From Bradyrhizobium semiaridum (GTDB taxonomy: Bacteria > Pseudomonadota > Alphaproteobacteria > Rhizobiales > Xanthobacteraceae), in contig NZ_JAGKJJ010000042.1 in assembly GCF_020329505.1 (NCBI RefSeq), positions 1-32,750 on the forward strand: a stretch of DNA of 32,750 nt, given 5' to 3'. This document shows, piece after piece, positions 16,431-23,751 of this stretch (positions are counted from its first letter, which is position 1; each line of letters opens with the position of its first letter). A program made the position numbers and the translations under genes. Below the pieces are notes generated by a model. It was not told the DNA's origin, made no database searches, and saw only the letters and a list, made by a program, of their open reading frames with translations.

Positions 16431-17732
16431 TCAAATCCAGCCCGGGAACAGCATCAGCCGGTTGAACGTCGCCATCGACGTGCCGATCGCCGCCGCCGTG
16501 ACCGGCAACATCGCGACGAAGCCGGCGCATCCGACCGTGACGAAGGCCCACAGCAGCCAGCGCGGCGCGCCCTCGCGCGTCAGGGCATAGACCAGCACGA
16601 AGCTCGCCGTCGTCGCGGCCGGCAGATAATAATAGATGAAGCCGAGCGTGCGCGGCAGCAGCGCCCATGCGAGATACGGGCCGAGATAGAACGCCAGCAC
16701 CAGGAACGCATCACGCCGGCGCGCCACGATCCAGTCGTGCAGCGCGACGGCGAGCGCGAGCAGCGCCGGCCACAGGATCAGCGGATTGCCGAGAAACACG
16801 ATCGCCGCGATACGGTCGTCGCTGATCTTGTCGAACAAATACCAGACCGGCCGCACCAAAAACGGCCAGGACGGCCATGAACTCATATAGGTGTGGCCGG
16901 CAATCGCGGTCGTGGTGTTGTCGGCAAAGATGCGGCGTTGCGCCTCCACGAGGGCGGACAGCGAGAAGCCGTAGACTGGCACGAAGGCCGCGAGATAGAC
17001 CGCCGCCGGAAGCAGCACGAAGCAGGCGATGAAGTGAGCAAGCCGGAAATCCGGCCACTGCTCCGGCCGGTACCAGTCCTCGCTATCCGCATCGGCAAAG
17101 CGCGTGCGCCAGCCCTGCATCAGGCTGACAGCAGCGAGCACCCCGATGCAGGTCGCGAGCACGAACAGCCCGCTCCATTTGCAGGCGGCGGATAGACCGC
17201 AGGCCAGCCCTGCCAGTGCGAAGGCGAGTTGCGGCCGCTGCTGTCTGAAGCCATGGATGAAGGCCGCGATCGCGAATAGGCTGAAGGCCAGCGCGAAAAT
17301 ATCCAACATCGCAATCCGCGACTGCACGAACAGCATCTGGTTGAAGAACGCCAGCAGCGTCGCCGCGATCGCCCGCCCGTGCGCGGCGAACAGCGCCAGC
17401 GCGCCGAGATAGACGCCGACCAGCGACAGCGCGCCGAACAGCGCGGCGGGATAGCGCCAGCCGAGCGGGGTGTCGCCGAACGCCCTGATCGACAGCGCGA
17501 TGATCTCCTTGGCGAGCGGCGGATGCATCGGATTGAGCATCGGCTCCGGCGTCACAGGCAGCAGCATCTGCCGCGCTGCCGGCACGTAATGCACCTCGTC
17601 GAAATACAGCTTGTCGGGCACCGTGATCCCGAGCAGCAGCACGGCATGGGCGACGGCGAAGATGAGCGCTGAGATGATGGCGGTGCGCACCACTGATTGG
17701 CGCAGGACAGAATGTGACTTGGAGGCGCTCAC
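16431..17732 (-). CDS. GT39-type (PMT-like) membrane glycosyltransferase
   Basis: The roughly 433-residue integral membrane protein resembles dolichyl-phosphate-mannose protein mannosyltransferases, which transfer a sugar from a lipid carrier at the outer face of the cytoplasmic membrane. After TM1 comes the acidic motif LYFDEVHYVPAAR (D45-E46), matching the catalytic Asp-Glu of PMT enzymes, followed by NPMHPPLAKEII. Many further hydrophobic segments follow, including a Pro/Tyr-rich FYLGPYLAWALLPRTLGFIYYY block near the C-terminus. The start is uncertain. I prefer the GTG at 17732 with a weak GGCGAG site; a GTG at 17771 would add 13 residues with no ribosome site. The acceptor is unknown; no glycan cluster is adjacent. 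Confidence 0.82.
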   Translation of the reverse strand: MSASKSHSVLRQSVVRTAIISALIFAVAHAVLLLGITVPDKLYFDEVHYVPAARQMLLPVTPEPMLNPMHPPLAKEIIALSIRAFGDTPLGWRYPAALFGALSLVGVYLGALALFAAHGRAIAATLLAFFNQMLFVQSRIAMLDIFALAFSLFAIAAFIHGFRQQRPQLAFALAGLACGLSAACKWSGLFVLATCIGVLAAVSLMQGWRTRFADADSEDWYRPEQWPDFRLAHFIACFVLLPAAVYLAAFVPVYGFSLSALVEAQRRIFADNTTTAIAGHTYMSSWPSWPFLVRPVWYLFDKISDDRIAAIVFLGNPLILWPALLALAVALHDWIVARRRDAFLVLAFYLGPYLAWALLPRTLGFIYYYLPAATTASFVLVYALTREGAPRWLLWAFVTVGCAGFVAMLPVTAAAIGTSMATFNRLMLFPGWI

Positions 17733-17830
17733 GAAGCAATCTCGCCGTTTTGGAAGGTGCGCTGGCCGCACCTATACAACGAGCAAGGCCCAGTGTCGGT
17801 CACCGGCGAGATATTGGGCAGAACACCAGC

Positions 17831-17914
17831 GTCATGGGGTGATGCCCCGCTTCAAGCGGGGCATCGGGTCTGCGGCGGTTCCTCGGAGGTTGGCCGGTCA
17901 AGCCGGCCGATGAC
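17831..17914. repeat. Intergenic palindrome cluster with two hairpins
   Basis: GTCAT at 17831 and ATGAC ending at 17914 flank two strong stems. One is GATGCCCCGC-TTCAA-GCGGGGCATC (17841-17865); the other is GGCCGG-TCAAG-CCGGCC (17892-17908). It lies just 3' of the minus-strand PhnB-like gene and upstream of the mannosyltransferase. It could act as a terminator and is probably another dispersed repeat, though no second copy is visible here. Confidence 0.6.
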
Positions 17915-17926
17915 AGTGCGGGCGGA

Positions 17927-18418
17927 TCACGCCGCGGCCTTGCCCTCATAGGCCCGGCGCAGGGCTTCGATGTCGAGCTTGACCATGCCGAGCATCGCCT
18001 GCATCGCGCGGCCGGCGCCGGCCGGATCGGGCCCGCCGACATAGTCGTGGATCGCCGACGGCACGATCTGCCAAGGCACGCCGAAACGGTCGCGTAGCCA
18101 GCCGCATTGTTCTTCCTTGCCGCCGCCGGCGAGCAAGGCGTCCCAGAGGCGGTCGACCTCGGCCTGGTCGGCGCAGTCGATCGAGAACGAGGCTGCATAC
18201 GAATAGTCCATCTTCGTGCCGCCGTTGAGCGCGATAAAACTCTGGCCGGCGAGCGTGAAGTAGACCACCAGCACCGAACCGGCCTTGCCGGCCGGGCAAT
18301 CAACGACGTTCTTCTGAACTTTCTCGATCCTGGAATTGGGCAGCAGCGAGACATAGAAGTTCGCGGCCTCCTCGGCGTCGCCGTCGTACCACAGGCAGGG
18401 GGATACTTTTGAGATCAT
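17927..18418 (-). CDS. PhnB-like VOC-fold protein
   Basis: This 163-residue protein of the PhnB / '3-demethylubiquinone-9 3-methyltransferase' domain family has a vicinal-oxygen-chelate fold and, despite the name, is usually of unknown enzymatic role. It opens with KVSPCLWYDGDAEEAANFYVSLLP, the standard family start, and carries GQSFIALNGG and the DCADQAEVDRLWDALLAGG helix. The segment CGWLRDRFGVPWQIVP near residue 105 is a family hallmark. It lies 28 bases after the stop of a second VOC gene, and both have AAGGAG ribosome sites, so they are probably cotranscribed. Metal or substrate binding cannot be assigned. Confidence 0.88.
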   Translation of the reverse strand: MISKVSPCLWYDGDAEEAANFYVSLLPNSRIEKVQKNVVDCPAGKAGSVLVVYFTLAGQSFIALNGGTKMDYSYAASFSIDCADQAEVDRLWDALLAGGGKEEQCGWLRDRFGVPWQIVPSAIHDYVGGPDPAGAGRAMQAMLGMVKLDIEALRRAYEGKAAA

Positions 18419-18446
18419 GTAACTCTCCTTGTGTCAGCGTGCGCGA

Positions 18447-18884
18447 TCAAGCGTTGGCTGCGGCGGACTGCGCCTTCGTGAATGCCTCGACATCCATCCA
18501 CATCACTTCCCAGATGTGCCCGTCGAGATCCTCGAAGCTGCGGCCATACATAAAGCCGTAGTCCTGCTTTGCGGCCGGATCGGCGGTGCCGCCGGCGCCC
18601 TTGGCCTTGTTCACGGTCTCATCGACAGCTTCACGGCTGTCGGCGGACAGGCAGATCAGCACCTCGCTCGTGGTCTTGGCGTCGGCGATGGTCTTCGGCG
18701 TGAATTGCCGGAACTTGTCATGTGTCAGCAGCATGACGTGGATGGTCTCGGAGATCACCATGCCGGAGGCGGTCTCGTCGGAGAATTGCGGATTCTTGGT
18801 CGCGCCGATCGCCTCGTAGAAGGCGGTAGCGCGGGCGAGATTGGAGACCGGCAGGTTGACGAAGATCATCTTGGCTTTGGACAT
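18447..18884 (-). CDS. VOC family protein (glyoxalase/bleomycin-resistance fold)
   Basis: This 145-residue VOC-fold protein contains MIFVNLPVSNLARATAFYEAIG, the first beta-alpha unit of the fold, and ends in GRSFEDLDGHIWEVMWMD, the usual closing strand with the conserved Asp-x-Asp-Gly-His-x-Trp-Glu pattern. The final Glu is a common metal ligand in the fold. The start at 18884 follows AAAGGAG. It is the first gene of a two-gene unit with the PhnB-like protein. Function (small-molecule binding, detoxification or dioxygenase chemistry) is not determinable from sequence. Confidence 0.88.
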   Translation of the reverse strand: MSKAKMIFVNLPVSNLARATAFYEAIGATKNPQFSDETASGMVISETIHVMLLTHDKFRQFTPKTIADAKTTSEVLICLSADSREAVDETVNKAKGAGGTADPAAKQDYGFMYGRSFEDLDGHIWEVMWMDVEAFTKAQSAAANA

Positions 18885-18989
18885 GCGAGTGGCGCTCCTT
18901 TGGCGGGGTTGTGCCCCAAGGACGATGCCGCGAATGCCCTCCCGACATTCGACATCAGAATTTCTTCTTGCGACGTCCTGCCGCAGGCT

Positions 18990-19997
18990 TCAGGTGACGG
19001 TCGGGGCCGGCATGGTCAGGAACGCCCGCGTGACGTGCCAGAACAGTTCGCGGTTGGTGGCCAGCGCCACCGAATGCGCGGTACCGGGCAGAATGATGAA
19101 CTGCCGGTCACCGTTCGGCAGTTTGTTGAAGAATTCCTCGAGATCGGGGACGGCGGCGATGCCGTCATGCTCGCCGCGCACCAGCAGCACCGGCGCCAGC
19201 ACCTTCTCCGGATGCACCACCGGCAGGTTGGCGGTCATGTCGAGATAGGTACCGGTCGGGATCTGGTCGCCGAACTGTAGCTCGACATCGGCGAGCGCCT
19301 CTATCACCGCGGGATCGGACGTGCCCGGCTTGTCGCGGGTCGCGATCGAGCGGATCATGTCGCGGTCGCGCTTGCGCATGTTGTGGCTGCGGTAATAGGC
19401 AAGCTGCTCGGCACGTTTTGCCAGTGTCGGCGAGCCCTCGCCCTTGTAGGTGAAGGCGGCGAACACCAGACGGTCGATCCGCTCGGGTGCCGCCATCGCG
19501 TAGGCGCCGGCGCGCAGCGCGCCGGAGGACTCGCCGACGAAGTGATATTTCGTCTGTCCGGTCTCGCGGGCGACCACCTCGACGGCGGCCTTCAAATCCT
19601 CGACGCCGCTGGCGATGTCCGCATTGCCCGAGGTGCGGCCGGACTTACCGTAATTCTCGTGGTCCATGGTCCAGCAATCGAAGCCGAAGCGCGCGAACTC
19701 GTTCAGCAGCGAGTATTTGCCTTTGCCAGGCACGGTGAGATCGAACACCCTGGAGGTCACCGACGAACCGTGCACGAAGAACACGACGGGCCGCGCCGGC
19801 TCGCCCGGCTTCGGCGCGCCGATCCGCTTGCGGAACATCCACAAGGGGATGTCGCCCTTCTTCGCCCAGTACTCGCTGCTCCAGATCTCGCCCTCGGCAG
19901 GAACCGCGGCCTGCGCCGGCGCGCCGCCAAGCGCGGCCGTCGCCGCAACGCCGATGCCCTTGATGACCGTGCGGCGCGACTGGTCGGACTGCGTCAT
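18990..19997 (-). CDS. Alpha/beta hydrolase, Tat-exported
   Basis: This 335-residue alpha/beta hydrolase is predicted to act in the periplasm. The N-terminus has a twin-arginine signal (QSRRTVIKG, residues 7-14; arginines 8-9), a hydrophobic Ala/Gly core and an AQAAVPAE cleavage region near residue 30. The oxyanion segment is FFVHGSS. The nucleophile elbow is GESSG with S157. The acid is probably D278 in LVRGEHDG and the histidine H308 in LPGTAHSV, so the triad is complete. The ATG at 19997 is preceded by GGGGAGG. It diverges from the Tat-type amidohydrolase across a 220-base gap (19998-20217) in which I see no clear promoter boxes. Both are Tat-linked hydrolases and may belong to one process, but this is inference. 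Confidence 0.88.
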   Translation of the reverse strand: MTQSDQSRRTVIKGIGVAATAALGGAPAQAAVPAEGEIWSSEYWAKKGDIPLWMFRKRIGAPKPGEPARPVVFFVHGSSVTSRVFDLTVPGKGKYSLLNEFARFGFDCWTMDHENYGKSGRTSGNADIASGVEDLKAAVEVVARETGQTKYHFVGESSGALRAGAYAMAAPERIDRLVFAAFTYKGEGSPTLAKRAEQLAYYRSHNMRKRDRDMIRSIATRDKPGTSDPAVIEALADVELQFGDQIPTGTYLDMTANLPVVHPEKVLAPVLLVRGEHDGIAAVPDLEEFFNKLPNGDRQFIILPGTAHSVALATNRELFWHVTRAFLTMPAPTVT

Positions 19998-20217
19998 GGC
20001 TCGCCTCCCCTATAGCGGATTCGTCGTGTGATCCGGTTCGACCGAGCATAGCAGTGCACGGACAAGGCTGCGCGACGTCAGCATCTCACGATGCGAAATC
20101 GGCTGCACGATTTTGTGAACATCTCCGCCTGCGATCGGCGCGGACGACGGATGGCGTTGCGCCTAATCTTCTGCGGCAATCCGACCGGAAACATCCGGCG
20201 AGACGCGGGAGCGAAAA

Positions 20218-21744
20218 ATGAGCAGCAATCTCACCGAAGAAGAACTTGCCGCCTTGATGCCCTCCGAGCTGTGCCAGTACCAGACCCCGATCCCCACCCA
20301 GATCGTCGCCAGCGACGAATTCTATCCCGACCCGCAGAACGAGCGGCAGCGCGAGGTCGAGGCGCGGCTGCTCGCGATGGCCGACGATCTCGGCGGCAAG
20401 CAGGGGCTCGACCGCCGCAAATTCTTCCAGACCGCGGCCGGCATGGCCGCCTCCTTCGTCGCGATGAACCAGGTCTATGGCGAGCTGTTCGACGTCACGC
20501 CGGCCGAGGCCGCGACGCCGGCGATGGCGCAGGAGCGCGCCAATGGTCTGAAGGACCAGTTCATCATGGACATGCACACGCATTTCCTGCGCGACGACAC
20601 CCGCATCATGGGCTTTGTGGAAATGCGCAAGGCGGTCGGCAAGGCAGGCTGGAACAAGCAGCTCAGCGACCACGAGCAGACCATCGAGGATCTCAAGTTC
20701 AACAACTACAAGAAGGAGATGTTCTTGGACAGCGACACCAAGATCTCGCTGATCTCCTCGGCACCGTCCGACATCGAGCAGGACTGGTTCCTGACCAACG
20801 AGCAGATGGCCGACGCGCGCAAGAAGATCAACGACGAGGCCGGCTCGCGGCGGGTGTTCTGCCATGCGATCTTCACGCCGGGCCAGCCCGGCTGGCTCGA
20901 CAAGCTCGACGCCGCGCTCGCGCTGAAGCCGGAGTCCTGCAAGGGCTACACGATCGGCGACAACACCCACAAGGAGATCAGCCGCTACCCGTGGCGGCTC
21001 GACGATGAGAACGTCGCCTACAAGGGCTACGAGAAGATGGTGAAGGCGGGCATCAAGAATGTCTGCGTCCACAAGGGTCTGTTCCCGCCCGGGATCGAGA
21101 AGCAGTATCCGAACTTGCGCGGCTTCGCCGACGTCGCCGATGTCGGCAAGGCCGCCAAGGACTGGCCGCAGCTCAACTTCATCATCTACCACTCGGCCTA
21201 TCGCCATGTCGGCGGCGATCCCAGGGTCGCGCTGGCCGAATTCGAGCGAACCGGCCGCATCGCCTGGACCTCCGACCTCGCCGACATTCCGGCGCAGTAC
21301 GGCGTCAATAACGTGTATGGCGATGTCGGGCAGCTGTTCGCGACGACGCTGGTCGCCGAGCCGAATGTCTGCGCCGCGCTGATGGGCACGCTGATCAAGG
21401 GGCTCGGCGTCGACCACGTCTGCTGGGGCACCGACGCATTGTGGACCGGCGCGCCGCAATGGCAGATCGAGGGCCTGCGACGGCTCGAGATTCCCGAGGT
21501 GATGCAGAAGAAGTTCGGCTACGCGCCGCTCGGCCCCGCCGACGGACCGGTGAAGACCGCGATCTTCGGCGACAACAATGCGCGGCTCTACGACATCCAG
21601 CCCAAGCGCGCCATGCTGGAGCTCAAGGGCGACCGCTTCGCGATGATGAAGGCGCAGTACGAGAAAGCCGGCGTCGAGCCGTCGAACACGCGCTACGGCT
21701 ATGTGGTGCCGAACGATCCGATCGATCACCGGGTGTTTGCGTAA
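20218..21744 (+). CDS. Amidohydrolase-family metal-dependent hydrolase with internal Tat-like motif
   Basis: This 508-residue protein belongs to the amidohydrolase-2 superfamily of TIM-barrel metal hydrolases and decarboxylases. Metal-binding positions appear as HTH in DMHTHFL (H120, H122), a later histidine in NVCVHKG (H285), another in YHSAYRH (H325) and the barrel aspartate in CWGTDALW (D406). Unusually, a twin-arginine motif DRRKFFQTA (R66-R67) followed by the weakly hydrophobic GMAASFVAM lies after 65 polar N-terminal residues rather than near the start. The ATG at 20218 has a good GGGAG site. An ATG at codon 54 would give a normal Tat signal, but its ribosome site is weak and the preceding region reads as genuine protein. 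Substrate is unknown. Confidence 0.87.
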   Translation: MSSNLTEEELAALMPSELCQYQTPIPTQIVASDEFYPDPQNERQREVEARLLAMADDLGGKQGLDRRKFFQTAAGMAASFVAMNQVYGELFDVTPAEAATPAMAQERANGLKDQFIMDMHTHFLRDDTRIMGFVEMRKAVGKAGWNKQLSDHEQTIEDLKFNNYKKEMFLDSDTKISLISSAPSDIEQDWFLTNEQMADARKKINDEAGSRRVFCHAIFTPGQPGWLDKLDAALALKPESCKGYTIGDNTHKEISRYPWRLDDENVAYKGYEKMVKAGIKNVCVHKGLFPPGIEKQYPNLRGFADVADVGKAAKDWPQLNFIIYHSAYRHVGGDPRVALAEFERTGRIAWTSDLADIPAQYGVNNVYGDVGQLFATTLVAEPNVCAALMGTLIKGLGVDHVCWGTDALWTGAPQWQIEGLRRLEIPEVMQKKFGYAPLGPADGPVKTAIFGDNNARLYDIQPKRAMLELKGDRFAMMKAQYEKAGVEPSNTRYGYVVPNDPIDHRVFA

Positions 21745-21755
21745 CACTCCAACCG

Positions 21756-21860
21756 CGTCATTCCGGGACGACGCGTAGCGTCGAGCCCGGAATCCATTAC
21801 GGCGCACGTGACGTGGTGCGATGGATTCCGGGCTCTCGTTTCGCGACCCCCGGAATGACG
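21756..21860. repeat. Palindromic intergenic repeat, family D, copy 1
   Basis: CGTCATTCCGGG and CCCCGGAATGACG are terminal inverted ends. CCCGGAATCCAT and ATGGATTCCGGG form an inner pair. The same blocks occur at 22664-22802. It begins 11 bases after the amidohydrolase stop and may help end that transcript between two convergent genes. Confidence 0.8.
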
Positions 21861-21863
21861 GGC

Positions 21864-21897
<34 letters not shown>

Positions 21898-21901
21898 CGC
21901 C

Positions 21902-22639
21902 CTATTTCCCCGTAAATCGCGGCTTCCGCTTCTCGGCGAACGCCTTCACGCCCTCCTTGATATCTTCGCTCTCCTTGATCTCATCGAGCAACCGCCGCGT
22001 GTCGGCGACGGTTTCCAGCGGTCCCTTCGGCATCGCCTCGCGTGCCAGTCTCTTCAGCGCACGCACAACCAGCGGTGCATTGCCAGCGATCTTCGCGGCC
22101 ATCTCCTGCGCCATCGCGATGTGCCGGCCTTGCGGCACCACCTTGTTGACAAAGCCGATCTGATAGGCGCGCTCCGCCGACATCTCCTCGCCGACGAGGA
22201 GAAACTCCATCGCAACCTTGTGCGGCATCCGCGCCATCACCGATGACACCCCGCCCGCGGTGGTGCCGATCTTTCCCTCGGGATAGATGAAACGCGTCGT
22301 CCCCGACGCAACGCACAGATCGGCCATCTGCACCAGCACGAAGGCGCCGCCCACGACCCAGCCGGACGTCGCCGCGATCACCGGCTTGTCCAGTTCGACA
22401 CCGAGGCCGGGCACCGCGTGCCACATGTTGGCGGGAAGATCAGCGACATCGGCGCCGACGGAGAAATACTTTTCCTCCGATGACGCCAGCACCGCGACGC
22501 GATCGCCGCTGTCGCGAAAGCGCAGCCAGGCGTCACGCAGCTCCGTGCACAGCGCGTTGTTGAGCGCGTTGTGCTTCTCGGCGCGCGCCATCGTGATGGT
22601 CGCGACGTGGTCGGCGCTCTCGTAGCGGACGAGTGTCAT
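21902..22639 (-). CDS. Enoyl-CoA hydratase/isomerase family protein, atypical active site
   Basis: This 245-residue crotonase-fold protein has ARAEKHNALNNAL (CoA-binding strand region), SVGADVADLP (oxyanion hole, about residues 60-69), GWVVGGAFVLVQMADLCVAS and FIYPEGKIGTTAGGV. In hydratases the second oxyanion block normally reads GGG-x-E, giving the first catalytic glutamate; here that position is valine (V101). The second glutamate, in the PEG block (E121), is kept. The protein may therefore be an isomerase, hydrolase or other crotonase rather than a hydratase. The ATG at 22639 follows GGGGAGG; an in-frame extension upstream runs into the family D repeat and was rejected. No other CoA genes are adjacent. 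Confidence 0.88.
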   Translation of the reverse strand: MTLVRYESADHVATITMARAEKHNALNNALCTELRDAWLRFRDSGDRVAVLASSEEKYFSVGADVADLPANMWHAVPGLGVELDKPVIAATSGWVVGGAFVLVQMADLCVASGTTRFIYPEGKIGTTAGGVSSVMARMPHKVAMEFLLVGEEMSAERAYQIGFVNKVVPQGRHIAMAQEMAAKIAGNAPLVVRALKRLAREAMPKGPLETVADTRRLLDEIKESEDIKEGVKAFAEKRKPRFTGK

Positions 22640-22663
22640 GGCAGCCTCCCCTTTTTTCACGCT

Positions 22664-22802
22664 GTCATTCCGGGGCAACGCGAAACGTCGAGCCCGGAAT
22701 CCATTCATCCACCAACGCTGCGGCCGATGGATTCCGGGTTCTCGCGGAGCCTGTCATCGGGCCGCGCGTCGCGCGAACCCGTTGGCGAGCCCCGGAATGA
22801 CG
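22664..22802. repeat. Palindromic intergenic repeat, family D, copy 2
   Basis: GTCATTCCGGGG and CCCCGGAATGACG are the ends; CCCGGAATCCATTCATCC and CGATGGATTCCGGG are the inner pair, with extra sequence containing a GCGCGCGTCGCGCG palindrome on the right. It fills most of the gap between the cupin stop (22811) and the crotonase start (22639). Confidence 0.8.
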
Positions 22803-22810
22803 AAACGTCA

Positions 22811-23335
22811 TCATTTCGTCTCATCCGGATGCCGGTGCACCGGATCGACCCACAGCACGGTCTCCGGCTTCTCCACCGGCTCGATGTCGAGATTGATCGC
22901 GACCGCCTCACCGTCGGAGCGCACCAGCACGCATTCCAGCACCTCGTCGCGGCTGGCGTTGATCTCCTGGTGCGGCACGTAGGGCGGCACGAAGATGAAA
23001 TCGCCGGGTCCGGCCTCGGCGGTGAATTGCAGCTTCTCGCCCCAGCGCATCCGCGCCTTGCCTTTCACGACATAGATGATGCTTTCGAGATGGCCGTGAT
23101 GATGCGCGCCGGTCTTGGCGTCCGGCTTGATGTTGACGGTGCCGGCCCACAATTTCTGCGCCCCGACACGGGCGAAATTGATCGCGGCCTTGCGGTCCAT
23201 GCCGGCGGTCGACGGCACGTTCGGATCGAGCTGATCGCCGGGAATCACGCGGACGCCGTCGTGCTTCCAGCGCTCGTCGTCGTGATCGTGGTGGTGATGG
23301 TCGTGGGTATGGGTGTGATCGTGGGAACCGCTCAT
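22811..23335 (-). CDS. Cupin-domain protein with His-rich N-terminus
   Basis: This 174-residue single-cupin protein has motif 1 as HHHGHLESIIYVVKG (H80, H82 and E84 as likely metal ligands) and motif 2 as GDFIFVPPYVPHQEIN (H122). A metal is therefore probably bound in the barrel. The first 20 residues are extraordinarily rich in His and Asp (residues 5-18 are mostly H, D and T), like metal-storage or metallochaperone tails. The ATG at 23335 places this tail at the very N-terminus; there is no signal peptide. The ribosome site is weak (AAGAACG). It diverges from csbD. Reaction and metal are unknown; cupins of this type include small-molecule dioxygenases and isomerases. Confidence 0.88.
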   Translation of the reverse strand: MSGSHDHTHTHDHHHHDHDDERWKHDGVRVIPGDQLDPNVPSTAGMDRKAAINFARVGAQKLWAGTVNIKPDAKTGAHHHGHLESIIYVVKGKARMRWGEKLQFTAEAGPGDFIFVPPYVPHQEINASRDEVLECVLVRSDGEAVAINLDIEPVEKPETVLWVDPVHRHPDETK

Positions 23336-23420
23336 CGTTCTTGCTTTCGCGCATTGGTTTCGTCCGCGGAACGCTAGCCAAAAGCGCCGCGGCAGGCGAG
23401 AGGAAAATCGGAACAGCGCC

Positions 23421-23446
23421 GGAACGCTGCCATGTCCCGCCGCGTT
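23421..23446 (+). promoter_or_regulatory. EcfG-type general stress promoter of csbD
   Basis: GGAAC (23421-23425), 17 bases, CGTT (23443-23446): an exact match to the alphaproteobacterial EcfG consensus. The start site would be near 23453 and the csbD ATG is at 23475, a normal leader with GAAGGAG in it. CsbD proteins were named from the Bacillus sigma-B stress regulon, so gene type and promoter agree. Confidence 0.8.
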
Positions 23447-23474
23447 GCCTTGCCACATTCTGAAGGAGCTATTC

Positions 23475-23690
23475 ATGGGTAGCACGACCGACAGGATCAA
23501 GGGCACCGCCAACGACGCGATCGGCAAGCTCAAGCGGCGGTTTGGCGAGGCCACCGGCTCTCCGGCGATGCAGGGCCGCGGCGCGACGCAGCAGGCCAAG
23601 GGCAAGGGCCAGAAGGCGCTGGGCGGCGTCAAGCGGATCGTCAGGAACGCGGTCAACCGGGCGATCGGCGGGTCGGACTGGAAGTTCTGA
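23475..23690 (+). CDS. CsbD-family stress protein
   Basis: This 71-residue basic, hydrophilic protein of the CsbD family has DRIKGTANDAIGKLKRRFGEATG in the first half and the paired QQAKGKGQKALGGVKR segment in the second, the usual tandem of K-G-rich amphipathic helices. There is no signal or membrane segment. CsbD proteins are abundant in stressed cells but their biochemical role is not established. The ATG at 23475 has a strong GAAGGAG site; an in-frame start 30 bases upstream is less likely. The EcfG-type promoter at 23421-23446 fits induction by general stress. It is monocistronic, diverging from the cupin gene and converging on the hydroxyacid dehydrogenase. Confidence 0.9.
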   Translation: MGSTTDRIKGTANDAIGKLKRRFGEATGSPAMQGRGATQQAKGKGQKALGGVKRIVRNAVNRAIGGSDWKF

Positions 23691-23751
23691 TCATCGAATA
23701 ACCATCGACGACGGCCGGGCGCAACCGGCAGGTCGTTCACACCGGCGCAAG

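Noticed and set aside
20086..21807. A 573-codon minus-strand open frame
   Set aside because: It is antisense to the amidohydrolase, whose metal motifs and ribosome site are convincing.
22640..22708. Upstream extension of the crotonase from 22708
   Set aside because: The extension reads into the family D repeat; the ATG at 22639 has a GGGGAGG site.
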